Origin: Tetrahymena thermophila SB210
Taxonomy: Eukaryota > Ciliophora > Oligohymenophorea > Hymenostomatida > Tetrahymenidae
Length of the DNA stretch: 64,000 nucleotides
Direction: 5' to 3'
Assembly: GCF_000189635.1 (NCBI RefSeq)
Contig: NW_002476438.1
Span: forward strand, 310,001 to 374,000
Below, piece by piece: positions 39,917 to 50,594 of the stretch. The translations under genes and the position numbers were made by a program. Under the pieces are notes generated by a model. That model saw only the letters and a program-made list of their open reading frames with translations. It had not been told where the DNA came from and made no database searches. The first letter of the stretch is position 1. Each line of letters opens with the position of its first letter.

Positions 39917-41585
39917 TTTATTTGTCCTTTAAATGTATGTAAAAAACTTGTTTTGATTACGTTAGCCTTACTTTTAAAATTAAAAAGATAAATAAAACAT
40001 TTGTCTTAAAAAATTTATTAAGTTTTTTAAACTTTTATGTAGTGAAATACTCATATTTTCAAAGTAATATCTATATACTAAAAGAATACTATCCATAAAA
40101 TTTCATTTTCTGTGTTCTTTCAATAAATAAGGTTCCAAATTTTCCACAAAAATTTAGGAAATTTTCAACTTTAAAAAATGAGTGTAAATAAATTAATTAG
40201 TGACTAAATATATTTTATTTTTTACAATTTAGCAGATACATTTTAGCAAAATATTAATTAAATTTAATGATGCTAATATATTAGAAACTTGGGGATCTTT
40301 TATTTTTCTTCAGAAAATAAAAACTTTTATGAAAGAAATTTATCTAAAATATAATATTTGCTTGAATGCTTTTAGAAAAATGTTTATAAATAAAAAAATA
40401 CAACAGAGAAGGATAAAATAAAAAGAATATTATAATCATTTTGAATATTTCTAATTTATTCTTAATGATTTAAACAAAAATTATTTATCTAACTTAACAA
40501 TTTTGAAGAGAAAAATATTTATTTTTTCTTAGATATTTTATTAGCATAACTAAATTGATATTTATAGATTTTTATTAAATCAATTAAAGTTACATTCAAT
40601 CAAAATCAAATCTATGGTTTCAAGATTAAAATAATTCAAAGGATAAAATATAAATTGTAAGCCCAAGATTTAAAGAAAAATATGAGTACTTTTACATTTT
40701 TTAGATAAAAATAAAGAAATTTAACCAAGAACTACCAAATTATGACAAAGTTTAAAAATAAAGAAAATAAATTAAATGAACAAGTAAGTATTCTTCCATA
40801 ACTCATAAAAAATAAAAGAAATTTTCAAAATTCTTTTTTAAAAATATGAAAATAGTTTATTCGCATGAATGCTTTTTGAACATTAAATAATTTTGATTGA
40901 ATTTTATCAGATTTTTTAAGGTTACTTTCAGCTATGATTTAATTTTTCTTTAGAAGTTTCAAAGCAAGAATTTTTAAGTCAATAAATAATATTTATAATA
41001 CAAATTTATTAATTTTTTGTGTAAACATTCAGATTTGATCTTTTATTTCATCAAGTATATTTTAACTTTTGTTCCATCATAATATTGATTTTCAAAAATT
41101 TCTAAAATATTAACAATAATTTCAAAATAAACTATTTTTGTTAAAATTTATACACAGAATTTTTCAAAATATTTTATTTAGAAGACCTGAATTTATGGGT
41201 AAATCGAATGAAACTCAATAAGAGAGAAATTATTTTGATGTTTTGTAAAAATAAAGATTTTGATATTTAAATCAACAAAATACAAATTAAAAATTAAACA
41301 AAATTATTAATAAGCCAATGTTTTTTTGTTATTTTTGGATTTCATAATTTGTTTTAATAATCCTCTAACTTTTATTGCAAGATTTGTATGGATGGATGGA
41401 TATACTAATTTATAGATTATATTTAATTTGATTAGCTTACATTAAAATTCATTTAATTAATTTTGAGAATAATTGTTTTATCAATTCTTAAAAGTAATTT
41501 AAAAAAATATAATTTAGGATATTTTACTTAATATGAATATATATTCTATAAATTACAAATAAATGTATCAATTATTTATATAATT
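39917..41585. other. Convergent intergenic region
   Basis: Between the 3' ends of membrane-protein gene B and VWA copy 2. Duplicated sequence matching the gene A 3' flank continues to about 40130; the rest is A+T-rich with no gene or RNA seen. Confidence 0.5.
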
Positions 41586-42692
41586 TCAACCTGAAATACC
41601 CTTGAAGGAACCATTAGTGGCATCAGCGATGGCATTAAGGAATTAGAAGGAAAGATTTCTGTCGTTTTGAGTTTCAGTGCCACCCATAATGAAAGAGATA
41701 GTATTGATATGAACCTTTTCATTTCTGCTGGCATTCTTATCAGCTAAGTACTTTTTGATTCCATCAACAGTTTAGACACCGCTATTAGGAACACCGTCAG
41801 AAAGAAGGTAAATACCGTTTAAGGCTTGCTTAGTATTGAAGGCTAAATCCAAACCAGAAGAGATGTTAGTGGCTCCGTTGGTGGTTAATTTGTTAATATA
41901 AGCAATAGCAGCTTGGATATTTTCGGGAGTTGCATCAATATAATCAGTTTTCCATTAGGAAGCACTGTTACCGAAAATGATAACATTGAACTTCTAGTAG
42001 GGCTTCAATTGTTCAGCAAGAGTTTTGGTAAGTTAAGACTTGACGAAAGCTAAACGAGAGATAGTTTCTCCGTTGGCCTTGAAAGTGTAGTCCATAGATC
42101 CAGAAATATCAATAACAAAAGCAGCAACCTTTTCAGTGATGGTACCATAAATGCAGTTTCTAGCAGAAATAGCATTCAAAATAGCCTAAGCGTCACTCTT
42201 GTCTGAAGAAAAGGTGAATTAGTCAACAATGGTTTTCTTAGAAGCATCAGAAACATCGCTTAAGGTGTTAGCAATGAGTTTTAAAGCTCCCATCTTATTG
42301 GCTGAGAAGGCAAATTTGCTCAAAATATCAACAATATTTTGAGAAGTCAAAGTTAAGATGTAGGGATTCATCCAGGTAATAGCTTGTAAACGAGAGCTAT
42401 CAAAAACAATATTGCTGAAAATAGAAAGAATTTGTTCAGTAGAGAAAACGTGAGAGTCAGTAGGGATTTGAGCTTGTAAGAATTACATAGTGGAGTCATC
42501 ATTCTTTTAGCTAGAAAGGCCAGCCAAGAAAGTCTTCATCCAAGCATCAGATCTGTATTAAGGTTAGGGACAGAAATCAGCAGCACCAGCACCTAAATTA
42601 GCTCTCAAGGCAGGTTCAGTATTGAACTAAGTAAGAGCCAAAGTTGACAATCCAACTAAGGCAACAATAGCCAACAAATATATTTTGTTCAT
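41586..42692 (-). CDS. Secreted VWA-domain protein, copy 2
   Basis: Single exon of 368 residues, the same length as copy 1 and closely similar throughout. A signal peptide begins MNKIYLLAIVALVGLSTLA. The MIDAS is complete: DISGSMD, Thr in TTNGATN, and Asp in LLSDGVPN. The C-terminus ATNGSFKGISG is identical to copy 1. Differences cluster in the region before the VWA domain and in short surface stretches such as GGTETQNDRN near the end. Codon use is even more biased to C-ending codons than in copy 1, so strong expression is likely. Copies 1 and 2 are separated by the duplicated membrane-protein pair, so they are not simple neighbours. Confidence 0.93.
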
Positions 42693-44743
42693 TTTATTTT
42701 TATTTTTTTTACTAAATTAATTTGAAAGTTTAATTTTAATTATATATTATTTATTATCTTTAATCAAACTAATTTTTATAATGAGTCACTCCATGAACAA
42801 ATTTTTTATTTTGTATATTTAAGATTCTAATAAACGATCAATATTAAAAAAGATTTAATTTATTCGATTAGAAGGTAAATCAAATATCAGATTATCTTAA
42901 ACTAAATGTGTGGTGTTCAGAATAAAGAAGAAAATTATATTTAAAATAAAGTTTTTACAAAATTTAATTATTGCAGTAAAAAATTAGTCCCTTACTCTGT
43001 CGAGAGAGATTCATTCATAGATTTATTCATGTGCTTTTATTATACTAAACCTTTTTAAAATTTGTAACTAAATAAGAAGTACATTTGATTTGAAAAGCGT
43101 TTGGAATTCCTTTAAAACTATGATTACATAAAATGGTATATTATTTATTAGGTTGCGTTAATGGTTATTTGGTTAAAATTAAGCTTTTACTAATCCAATC
43201 TATTATAAAATAATTATTCTCAAATAAATTTTTTTCTATTTTCCTAAAAATAAAAAATGGAAATTATTTGAAAGAAACAAAAATTCTATTTATAGTAAAA
43301 TACTGAGTAAATTCTCAATACACATATAAAAAGAGGGAATATTAACATGTTTAGTTAATTTTGTGTATTAAAAGTTACCATTTTGACAAAAGTAATGAGA
43401 ACTTTTATACATTTTTCCCCCCCCTCTAGTTGAAGAACTAATTAGAATCTATTTGGAATTATTATGTTTAGAAAAGACGAATTAGTTAATTTTGTAAATT
43501 TATAAAGAAAAATTAATAGATATTCAGCCAGCAAAAAAGGTTAAATGTAAATTTGAAAAAGAAATTAAGAAAATAAATAGGAAAAGAAAGAAAAAAAGCT
43601 GATAAAAGAAATAATATGTAATTAAATTTATATTCATAATAACCTAAATATTAATAAATATTTTTTTATTTTTTATTTTTTCTTTAAAGTTTAAAATGAA
43701 TGAATGAATGATAAAATATTTTTAAACCTTGCAAATATTCGTAATGAAAAATGTAATTAATAAACTGTAAAAATAAATTATAGTCCTTATAATAAATAGA
43801 AAAATAAATAAATTTTTCAAAAGTTTCCCAAATAATACTGATAAATATCATTTAGTTTAGTTTAGATGCAATTTCTGTTAAAGACTTTGAATTTAACATA
43901 TTTTTATACTCTTTTATTCAGTTTCTCTTTAAGGATAAGCCAGAAATAACCAGATTTTTAAAATGCACTTCAATTTTTTTTCTTTAATTGGAAGAAATTT
44001 GAAATCGATCTATCAATCAATAATAAGTGTTTATGAAAATAAGAAAGCGAAATATTAATAAGTGAAAGTATATTTTATAAATAATTATGTTTAAAATAAA
44101 AAAAATCAAATAATCTTATTCAAGATTTTAAATTGTGGAAGTGCTATTTATATTAAAGTGAATAATTTAGTTTTACTACACAAAATTAATATATGTATTG
44201 CTTATATATTATCTCTTTTTAACATTAATAATAACCAGACACTAAATAAATATTTAGATTGATTAAAGTTATGTCAGTAGATAAAATTTTTTTTGATTAA
44301 TAAATAATTATTTTAAAATATTTCTATAAGGAAGCTCCTTCCTATTTTTTAATATACACATATGATATGAATTAAAATTTTTCAAGCAAACTTTCTCATT
44401 CAATTAGTTACTCGATTCATTAATATTAATTAATATGGAAACAAGATTTGTAAAGAATTTTATTGATAAATTAGATCATCCCTTTAGTATCAAAAACAAA
44501 CAAATAAACAAACAGAAAATAAGTTGGATGAAAGATTATTTAATTATCCACTTCAATATCTAAAAATAATGAATTAATTAATAACTAAATAAATATTTTA
44601 TGATATAAAAAATAATTTTTATGAAAAGCAATAATTAAATTAACATTTTACTCACAAAACAAAAAAAAATCTTAAGATTAATTTTAAATTATATATTTTA
44701 AAAAGTGTTGTAATTTGATATTAATAGATTTGAAGAAAAAATA
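42693..44743. other. Intergenic region between VWA copies 2 and 3
   Basis: About 2 kb of A+T-rich DNA holding the copy 2 promoter and the copy 3 3' end. A run of eight C at 43417-43424 stands out against the background. No gene seen. Confidence 0.5.
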
Positions 44744-45856
44744 TCATTCAGAAATGCCTTTGAATGACCCATTAGTGGCATCTGCAATTGCATTTAAGAA
44801 TTCAAAAGAGAGAGTTCTTTCTTATTGATTCTCAGGACCTCCTAAAATGAATGAAATAGTGTTTATCTTAACTTTTTCTTATCTGTTTTAATTCTTATCC
44901 GTTAGATATTTTTTAATACCTTCAATTGTCATCACTCCACTATTTGGTACTCCATCAGAGAGAAGGTATATCGTATTAAGTACTTCTTTAGAGCGGAAGG
45001 CTAGGTCTAATCCACCAGAAATATTAGTAGCTCCAGATGTTCCTAATTTGTTTATGTAAGTTATTGCAGCTAAAATATTTTCTGGAGTTGCATCTATAAC
45101 ATCTGGCTTCCAATAAGTAGCCTAGTTGCTAAAGGTGATAATATTGAACTTTTAGTATTTTTTTAATTACTCATTAATTGTTTTTGTAAGCTAAGCTTTT
45201 ACAAACTGTATACGAGAAATAGATTCTCCATTTACTTTGAACTTAAAGTCCATTGAACCAGATGTATCAATTACAAACACAGCAACTTTGGCTGTAATTG
45301 TACCATATATACAATTTCTAGGTGAAATTCCATTTAAAATCATAAGGGCTTCATTCTTATCTGAACTAAAAGTAAATTAATTGGCAATAAGATTTTTGGA
45401 TTAATCAGATATGTCAGTTAAAGTATTTGCAATTAGTTTTAAAGCTCCCATTTTATTTGAAGAGAATGTTAGTTTGCCTAAAATATCAACTATATTCTAA
45501 GAACTCAAGGATTAAATGTAAGGATTAAGCAGTTCCATAGACTTCAAGCGAGAGCTATCAAATGTAAGCTTACTGATAGTTGATACAACTTAATCTGAAG
45601 AGAAGACATGGGGATCAGTAGGGATTTAGTCTTATAAATATTTGATTTAATCGCTATCAGATTTTGTTCCAGAAAGGCCATCTAAGAACTTCTTCATCCA
45701 TGCTTCTGGTCTAAATTTTGGATTAGGGCAAAAGGTTTCTGCTGTCTTAGAAGGAGCAGCTACCTATTTTTATTCTGTCGAAAAATTATTTTTACGAAAG
45801 GCACTTGCAATTGCCATTAAAGCAAAAAAAGTGAAAGCTAGTAGTATCTTATTCAT
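44744..45856 (-). CDS. Secreted VWA-domain protein, copy 3
   Basis: Single exon, 370 residues. A signal peptide (MNKILLAFTFFALMAIASAF) is followed by a Lys/Ala-rich linker and the same helical region. The VWA domain has DTSGSMD in the MIDAS, GTSGATN for the Thr loop and LLSDGVPN for the Asp. The end is GSFKGISE, one residue different from copies 1 and 2. Unlike those, codon use is A/T-ending throughout (GTA, AAA, ATA, TCA), matching ordinary genes in the window and suggesting weaker expression. It is the oldest branch of the three by eye. The metal site is intact, so the fold is probably functional. Confidence 0.93.
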
Positions 45857-46997
45857 CAGACTTACTTATATTTTTAGTTAATTAATATTTATTTTTACAA
45901 TATTTATATCAATAATTTTTAAAAGATACTCTTTTAACCACTTAAATATCTTAGTTATTTTTTTGATTAAAACAATATATAAGGCTATTATTAAAATAGA
46001 CTGACGATCTTTTTGCAATATTTATTTTTAAATGTACCACCAAGTTCTACATAATAATAAAACAAATAAATAAATTTTACTTATCAAATTGTCAAATTTT
46101 AAGACATTTGATATTACATTTGTAATTGGCAGGAAAGTAAGCAAAAAATAATATAAAAACGATTATAAATATAAATAATTAATTCATTTTTTTTTTTTCT
46201 AGTTTATTTACATGTTTCCTTCTTAACTATGGATTGTGTTAACATAAAATTCTAAGATTTCTCTTAAAAAATAAAATAGATATTCTCAAATTTTCAGCTT
46301 ATAAATTTTAATAAAATAGCAGTAGAAAATAACTAATTTTTCTATTGAAATCAAATTACAATAAGGAATTTGAATTAAAATAGCTCACTATTACATGTTC
46401 TTTTGTTTGCCTGAAAGACTTTTAATTAATAAAAAAAACAAATAAGGAAAAATAAAATTTTAATTTGTTACATTTTATAGTGGTCTTTTTTTAGATTGAA
46501 ATTCATTACAAGATCTTACAGAAACAGAGAAACAAGGTGGGTATGTATGTATATATGGTTGAAACAATTTTCTTAGATTTCGAAAAATATTTTGCCTTTT
46601 AAAATAAATAAATTAATACATGAATTTAATAAATCTTATAAACTTAAAAATAATATTTAAAATTTTTCTTTCAATTTTCTATAAAAATATGAATTAAATA
46701 TGAAAGTTAAAATTGTTTTTATTGTTAATATAAAAATTATTGATAAACTTTATTTAATATATTACTTAAAGAGTGATAATATTTTACTTATTTATAAAAT
46801 GTCTATTGAATATATCTAAATATTAATGATAGTATTTTTAAATTAATACTGATTTATTTGAAAATATGATTCTTAAAATGATTACTTAACAAGATAATTT
46901 AATTAAAAGAAGGTGCTTTACTTGTATACAAAAATTTTATATTTCTGATAGCAAATTAAAATTTTTAAGAGATTAATAAGATTTATTAAAATATAAA
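45857..46997. other. Divergent intergenic region
   Basis: Upstream region shared by VWA copy 3 (minus) and the PCIF1-like gene (plus). A+T-rich, with a T11 run near 46190. No gene or recognised regulatory motif. Confidence 0.5.
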
Positions 46998-48239
46998 ATG
47001 GAAAACAGTCAAGAACAAATATTTTTTAGATTTCAATCTAAAAATGAAATCTCAGAGCTTTTAAATTAAATAATGCAATTTAAATAGCTATTTTTTGAAA
47101 GAGTTTGTAAGTAAATAGAGGATGATTATGAAGTTAACAATATTTGGAGTTAATTTATTATTAGATATTTGCAATATCCTGATTATTGTTTACTATTTAA
47201 AAACCAGATTTAAATCACTGCTGACTACTACTTACTTTAGCATCTAGCTAAAAAGGGGTTTGATTAATAGAAAGACCCTTTATTTTTAAGGGATTTAGAA
47301 TTATTTAATAATTAGATATCTTCAAAGTTCAATCTAACTATGGAGAAAATTGCAAAAGATCAAGAAGGATTATCATAAGATTTTAATTTAATGATTTATA
47401 AGTAGAAGTTAAGCAATGCAGATGAGTACTCTTTTAATATTAGTGATTATAATATGCTGCAATAACGTTACTAGAATTTTTAAACTATTTAAGATGAATA
47501 AGATTAGTCGGATTAAGAAGAAGTAAATTAATTACTTTCTTAGGAAGAATAAAATAAAGATTTATCCATTAGTGATTAAAGGAGTTAAGGAAATAATATT
47601 GCTCATAAAGATACAATAATGAATTAAAAGATATTTTTAACTTTATTTTGGTACGACTATATAGGGATATAAAATGGTTAGTAGTGGTCTTTAAACAGTG
47701 AAGTTTTTGACTTACTAAAATAGTTTTTGAATATAAACACAGAAGTATTTGCTTCACCTTTTAATAGAAATTTAGAAAATTATTTTAGCCTTTTTGAATC
47801 AGACAAATATTTTGGGAGCTTTGGAAATTTTAATAAGAATTATTTAAATATCTAGCAAAACTTTTAAGCTAACCCACCATTCATAGACAACTTATTTACT
47901 CACTTTGCAGCTCAGATATTGTAAATTTTAGAAATAAATACTTAAAACAATAGAGAAATAGGGTGTGTAATTGTTTTTCCTTGGCAAGACAATTAGGGTT
48001 ATTACTAGTTGTAAAATAGTGATTATTTTATTGATGAAATAGAATTATTGAAGAATGCACATTACTACACAGATTAAAACTCATGTTCTTCAATAAAATC
48101 AAAATTTAATACTTACATACTTATACTAGGAAATACATTTTTCAAGGATAAGTACCTTTAATGTCCATACCTCTCAGATAGTATAGTTTAGGCTTTTTAG
48201 ATCAAAAAACATAACATAAAATTGCTAAAATAAATTTGA
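46998..48239 (+). CDS. PCIF1-like cap-adenosine N6-methyltransferase
   Basis: Single exon, 413 residues, ATG at 46998 and TGA at 48237. The C-terminal half matches the PCIF1/CAPAM methyltransferase core: FASPFN at 251-256, a YFSLFESDKYFGSFGNF segment, then QANPPF with the catalytic NPPF at 292-295, followed by VIVFPW and a late ILGNTFF strand. In animals PCIF1 methylates N6 of 2'-O-methyladenosine next to the mRNA cap using S-adenosylmethionine, in the nucleus. The N-terminal half is helical and acidic (QSDQEE region) and resembles the helical domain that precedes the catalytic core. I see no WW domain, which animal PCIF1 uses to bind the RNA polymerase II tail. TAA and TAG occur many times as Gln, including in the QANPPF motif. 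Family assignment is strong; the exact target RNA is inference. Confidence 0.88.
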
Positions 48240-48931
48240 TTTTAAAACCTAAATTGTTAAATTAATTGTAATGAATCAATAGGATAAAAAGCCTATAACC
48301 CTTATTCTGTAGATATTCATAAATAAATAAGTGAGTAAGTAATCAACTGATTCAATAAAAATTTTAGTGTTATTATCATGCTTTATTTTTGGAATAGAGA
48401 TAAATAAAAGTGGATCTAACTAAATTCTTTGTTATCCAAACTTAATGTTATATTATTAATATAAAAAAAACAAACAGAAATATAATGGGATATTTTTTGA
48501 TTTAAATAATTTAAAATTAAAAAAGATTTATTAAATTATTTTCATTTTGAGAAGTATCAGCTATATATCAAATATAGTCAAATTAAATGACTTTATTTGA
48601 GTGTACAATATATGTTTAAAAGTAATCAAATAATTTAATTATTTATTAATTAAACCATATACTCTTTTTTTTGGATAAAAAAATATTTGTTTATTTATTT
48701 TATTTAGCAGTTTATGAAATAATACAGAATTAATAATGAGTTAATAAGAAAGTATTTATTTATTATATTTAGCAGTTTATGAAATAATAGATAATTAATA
48801 AAGAGTTAATAAGAAAGAAAATTAAATTATCATAAATACAGTTTTAGACATATAGATATATTAATTATTATATAAGAAAGATATAATTTATTTTTAATCT
48901 TTGTTATTTATACAAAAAAATTTAACCCTAT
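48240..48931. other. Convergent intergenic region with a short duplication
   Basis: Between the 3' ends of the PCIF1-like and WD40 genes. Contains the two-copy repeat at 48688-48817. No other feature seen. Confidence 0.5.
48688..48817. repeat. Two-copy tandem repeat, 64-65 bp
   Basis: AGCAGTTTATGAAATAATA occurs at 48707 and again at 48771, and both copies end GAGTTAATAAGAAAG. A few substitutions and one indel separate them. Confidence 0.85.
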
Positions 48932-50594
48932 TCATTTATTTTATTAAAGAGTCAAAATATAAGTTACACCTTCACCACCTCCAAAAGCAACTTTATTAGT
49001 GACATTTCCATAATCTACGCCATAAATACCTTCTCTAAGCTTAACTACAGCAGATACAGGCTTATACTCGTTAGTATCGAAAACTACAAATTCATTAATT
49101 CCACTACTACCTGCTATTAGAGTCTTACTGTCAATTTTACTGTAAATTTTATTTAAAATATTTATTGTTAATGATTAGCAATTTCTAAATAAATAATGTT
49201 GTTTTTACCTGAATTAAGAAGCATAAACATATACTTGAGATGATTGATTACTCCATTCTATATCCTTAAAAAGCTTTCTAGTTTTTAAATCCCAAAGCTG
49301 CATCTGTTTATCATTTCTGTATGAACCAGTAAGTATGAGCCCGTCTTTATAATCTAAAGAATCACCACTCAAGCTGGGTCCATAAATAGTAGCAACACTT
49401 TTCTTTTCACGAATATCCCATAAATGCACATTTGAGTCCCATCCGCCTGAGAGGATCAAATTAGGGTCGTGAGCTAAAAATTTACAAGAAAACACTCTAT
49501 TTGAATGACCAGGCTAATTCCAGTCTGCAGGTGGGAAATCTATTGCTACACTTTTGGTATCTTCATCATAAACTCTAATCTAATTTAAATATTAATATCG
49601 TATATTTTTTTTTCTCTTTTAAATGCAAAATAATAAATATTACATGAAAATCTTTTCCTGCAGTAACAAAGGATGAACCTTCAGGATTATAATCTAAGCA
49701 CATAATGCTATGATTATTTTCAACTAATCTATGTAATTGCTTTCCTATTTTAATTAAATATCAACTTAGCTATGCCTAACTAACTATTTCATTTTTACCA
49801 GAAGGGGCATGCCAGTGAATAATAGAACCATCTGAATTTACAGAAACTAAAACTTATTTTGTTTTATTATGAACTGGTGGTCTCCATCTAATTATTTTAT
49901 TTAAATTTTTTTTGATTTTACTCTAAAATTTAGCAAATTTAGAATTACCTAAGACATGTTGTAGGAGTAGCATTAATACCAGATGATCTATTTTTAATAT
50001 TTTATATAGAAATTTTATTTAAAAGTTAACTTTAGTTGCATTTGCTATTAATTTATTAATGAAAGTTACCCTGATAAGTTATGTTCAAGCTTGCCTATTT
50101 AAATTAAATAAAATATTTGAGCTATTTTAAAAAAGAAACATTTTAAATTGCTAATTTACCAGTTGATATGTTAAAAATCTTCACACTGCCATCAGAGCAT
50201 CCTATTTTTATTTTTAAAATATTGATATTATTAATATTTTAAAATAAAAAGTGGTTAATTAGAAATGAAATTTCAAATTCTTTTATGCAAAATCGATTTT
50301 ATTTTAAATTTTGTTTACCTGCAGCTATGAATTAATCATCTTAGTCAAATCTGACACAAAATACTTCTGTTTCAGGATTACCAAAAAAGGTTCTGATAGC
50401 AAGTTTATATTTAGAATTGGGATAATCTGCAAATCTATTATAATAGAATCAACTTATTTAAAGAGAACAATTTGCATTGATATAATTTACTCTAATTAGC
50501 CAAATGTGTAAAGATCTCCTTTATCTTTTTTTTGTCTGTTATCTTCATAATCGTAAATTTTAGAAGGTCTTTTTTCTTATTTTCTTTCAGCCAT
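48932..50594 (-). CDS. WD40-repeat protein
   Basis: Nine exons: 50594-50491, 50434-50319, 50201-50160, 50094-50070, 49987-49949, 49887-49799, 49744-49644, 49579-49209, 49139-48932 (1,095 nt, 364 residues, TGA stop). Phases agree throughout. It folds as a beta-propeller scaffold. WD-like blades are visible as GCSDGSVKIFNIST, SVNSDGSIIHWHAPSG, TAGKDFHIRVYDEDT, SGGWDSNVHLWDIRE and GSYRNDKQMQLWDLKTRK, each preceded by a Leu/Val-rich strand. The N-terminus is Lys/Arg/Asp-rich and the C-terminus ends TYILTLQQNK. No other domain, signal peptide or membrane span is seen, so the role is probably protein-protein assembly in the cytosol or cilium; the partner is unknown. Exon 4 is only 25 nt and exon 5 only 39 nt. 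Confidence 0.9.

Larger units (their letters stand above)
34455..40130. repeat. Head-to-tail gene duplication, 3.13-kb period
   Basis: Two units, about 34455-36980 and 37576-40130, each hold one membrane-protein gene plus about 130 bp upstream and about 200 bp downstream of matching sequence. The start codons are 3,129 bp apart. Both have the same three-exon structure with the same intron phases. Flanking matches include TTTGTATAAAAA upstream and ATCCATAAAAT with TCAATAAATAAG downstream. Non-matching spacer lies between the units. Confidence 0.9.

Noticed and set aside
49214..49495. A separate 93-residue WD40 gene
   Set aside because: It is part of exon 8 of the nine-exon WD40 gene; reading with TAA as Gln extends it on both sides.
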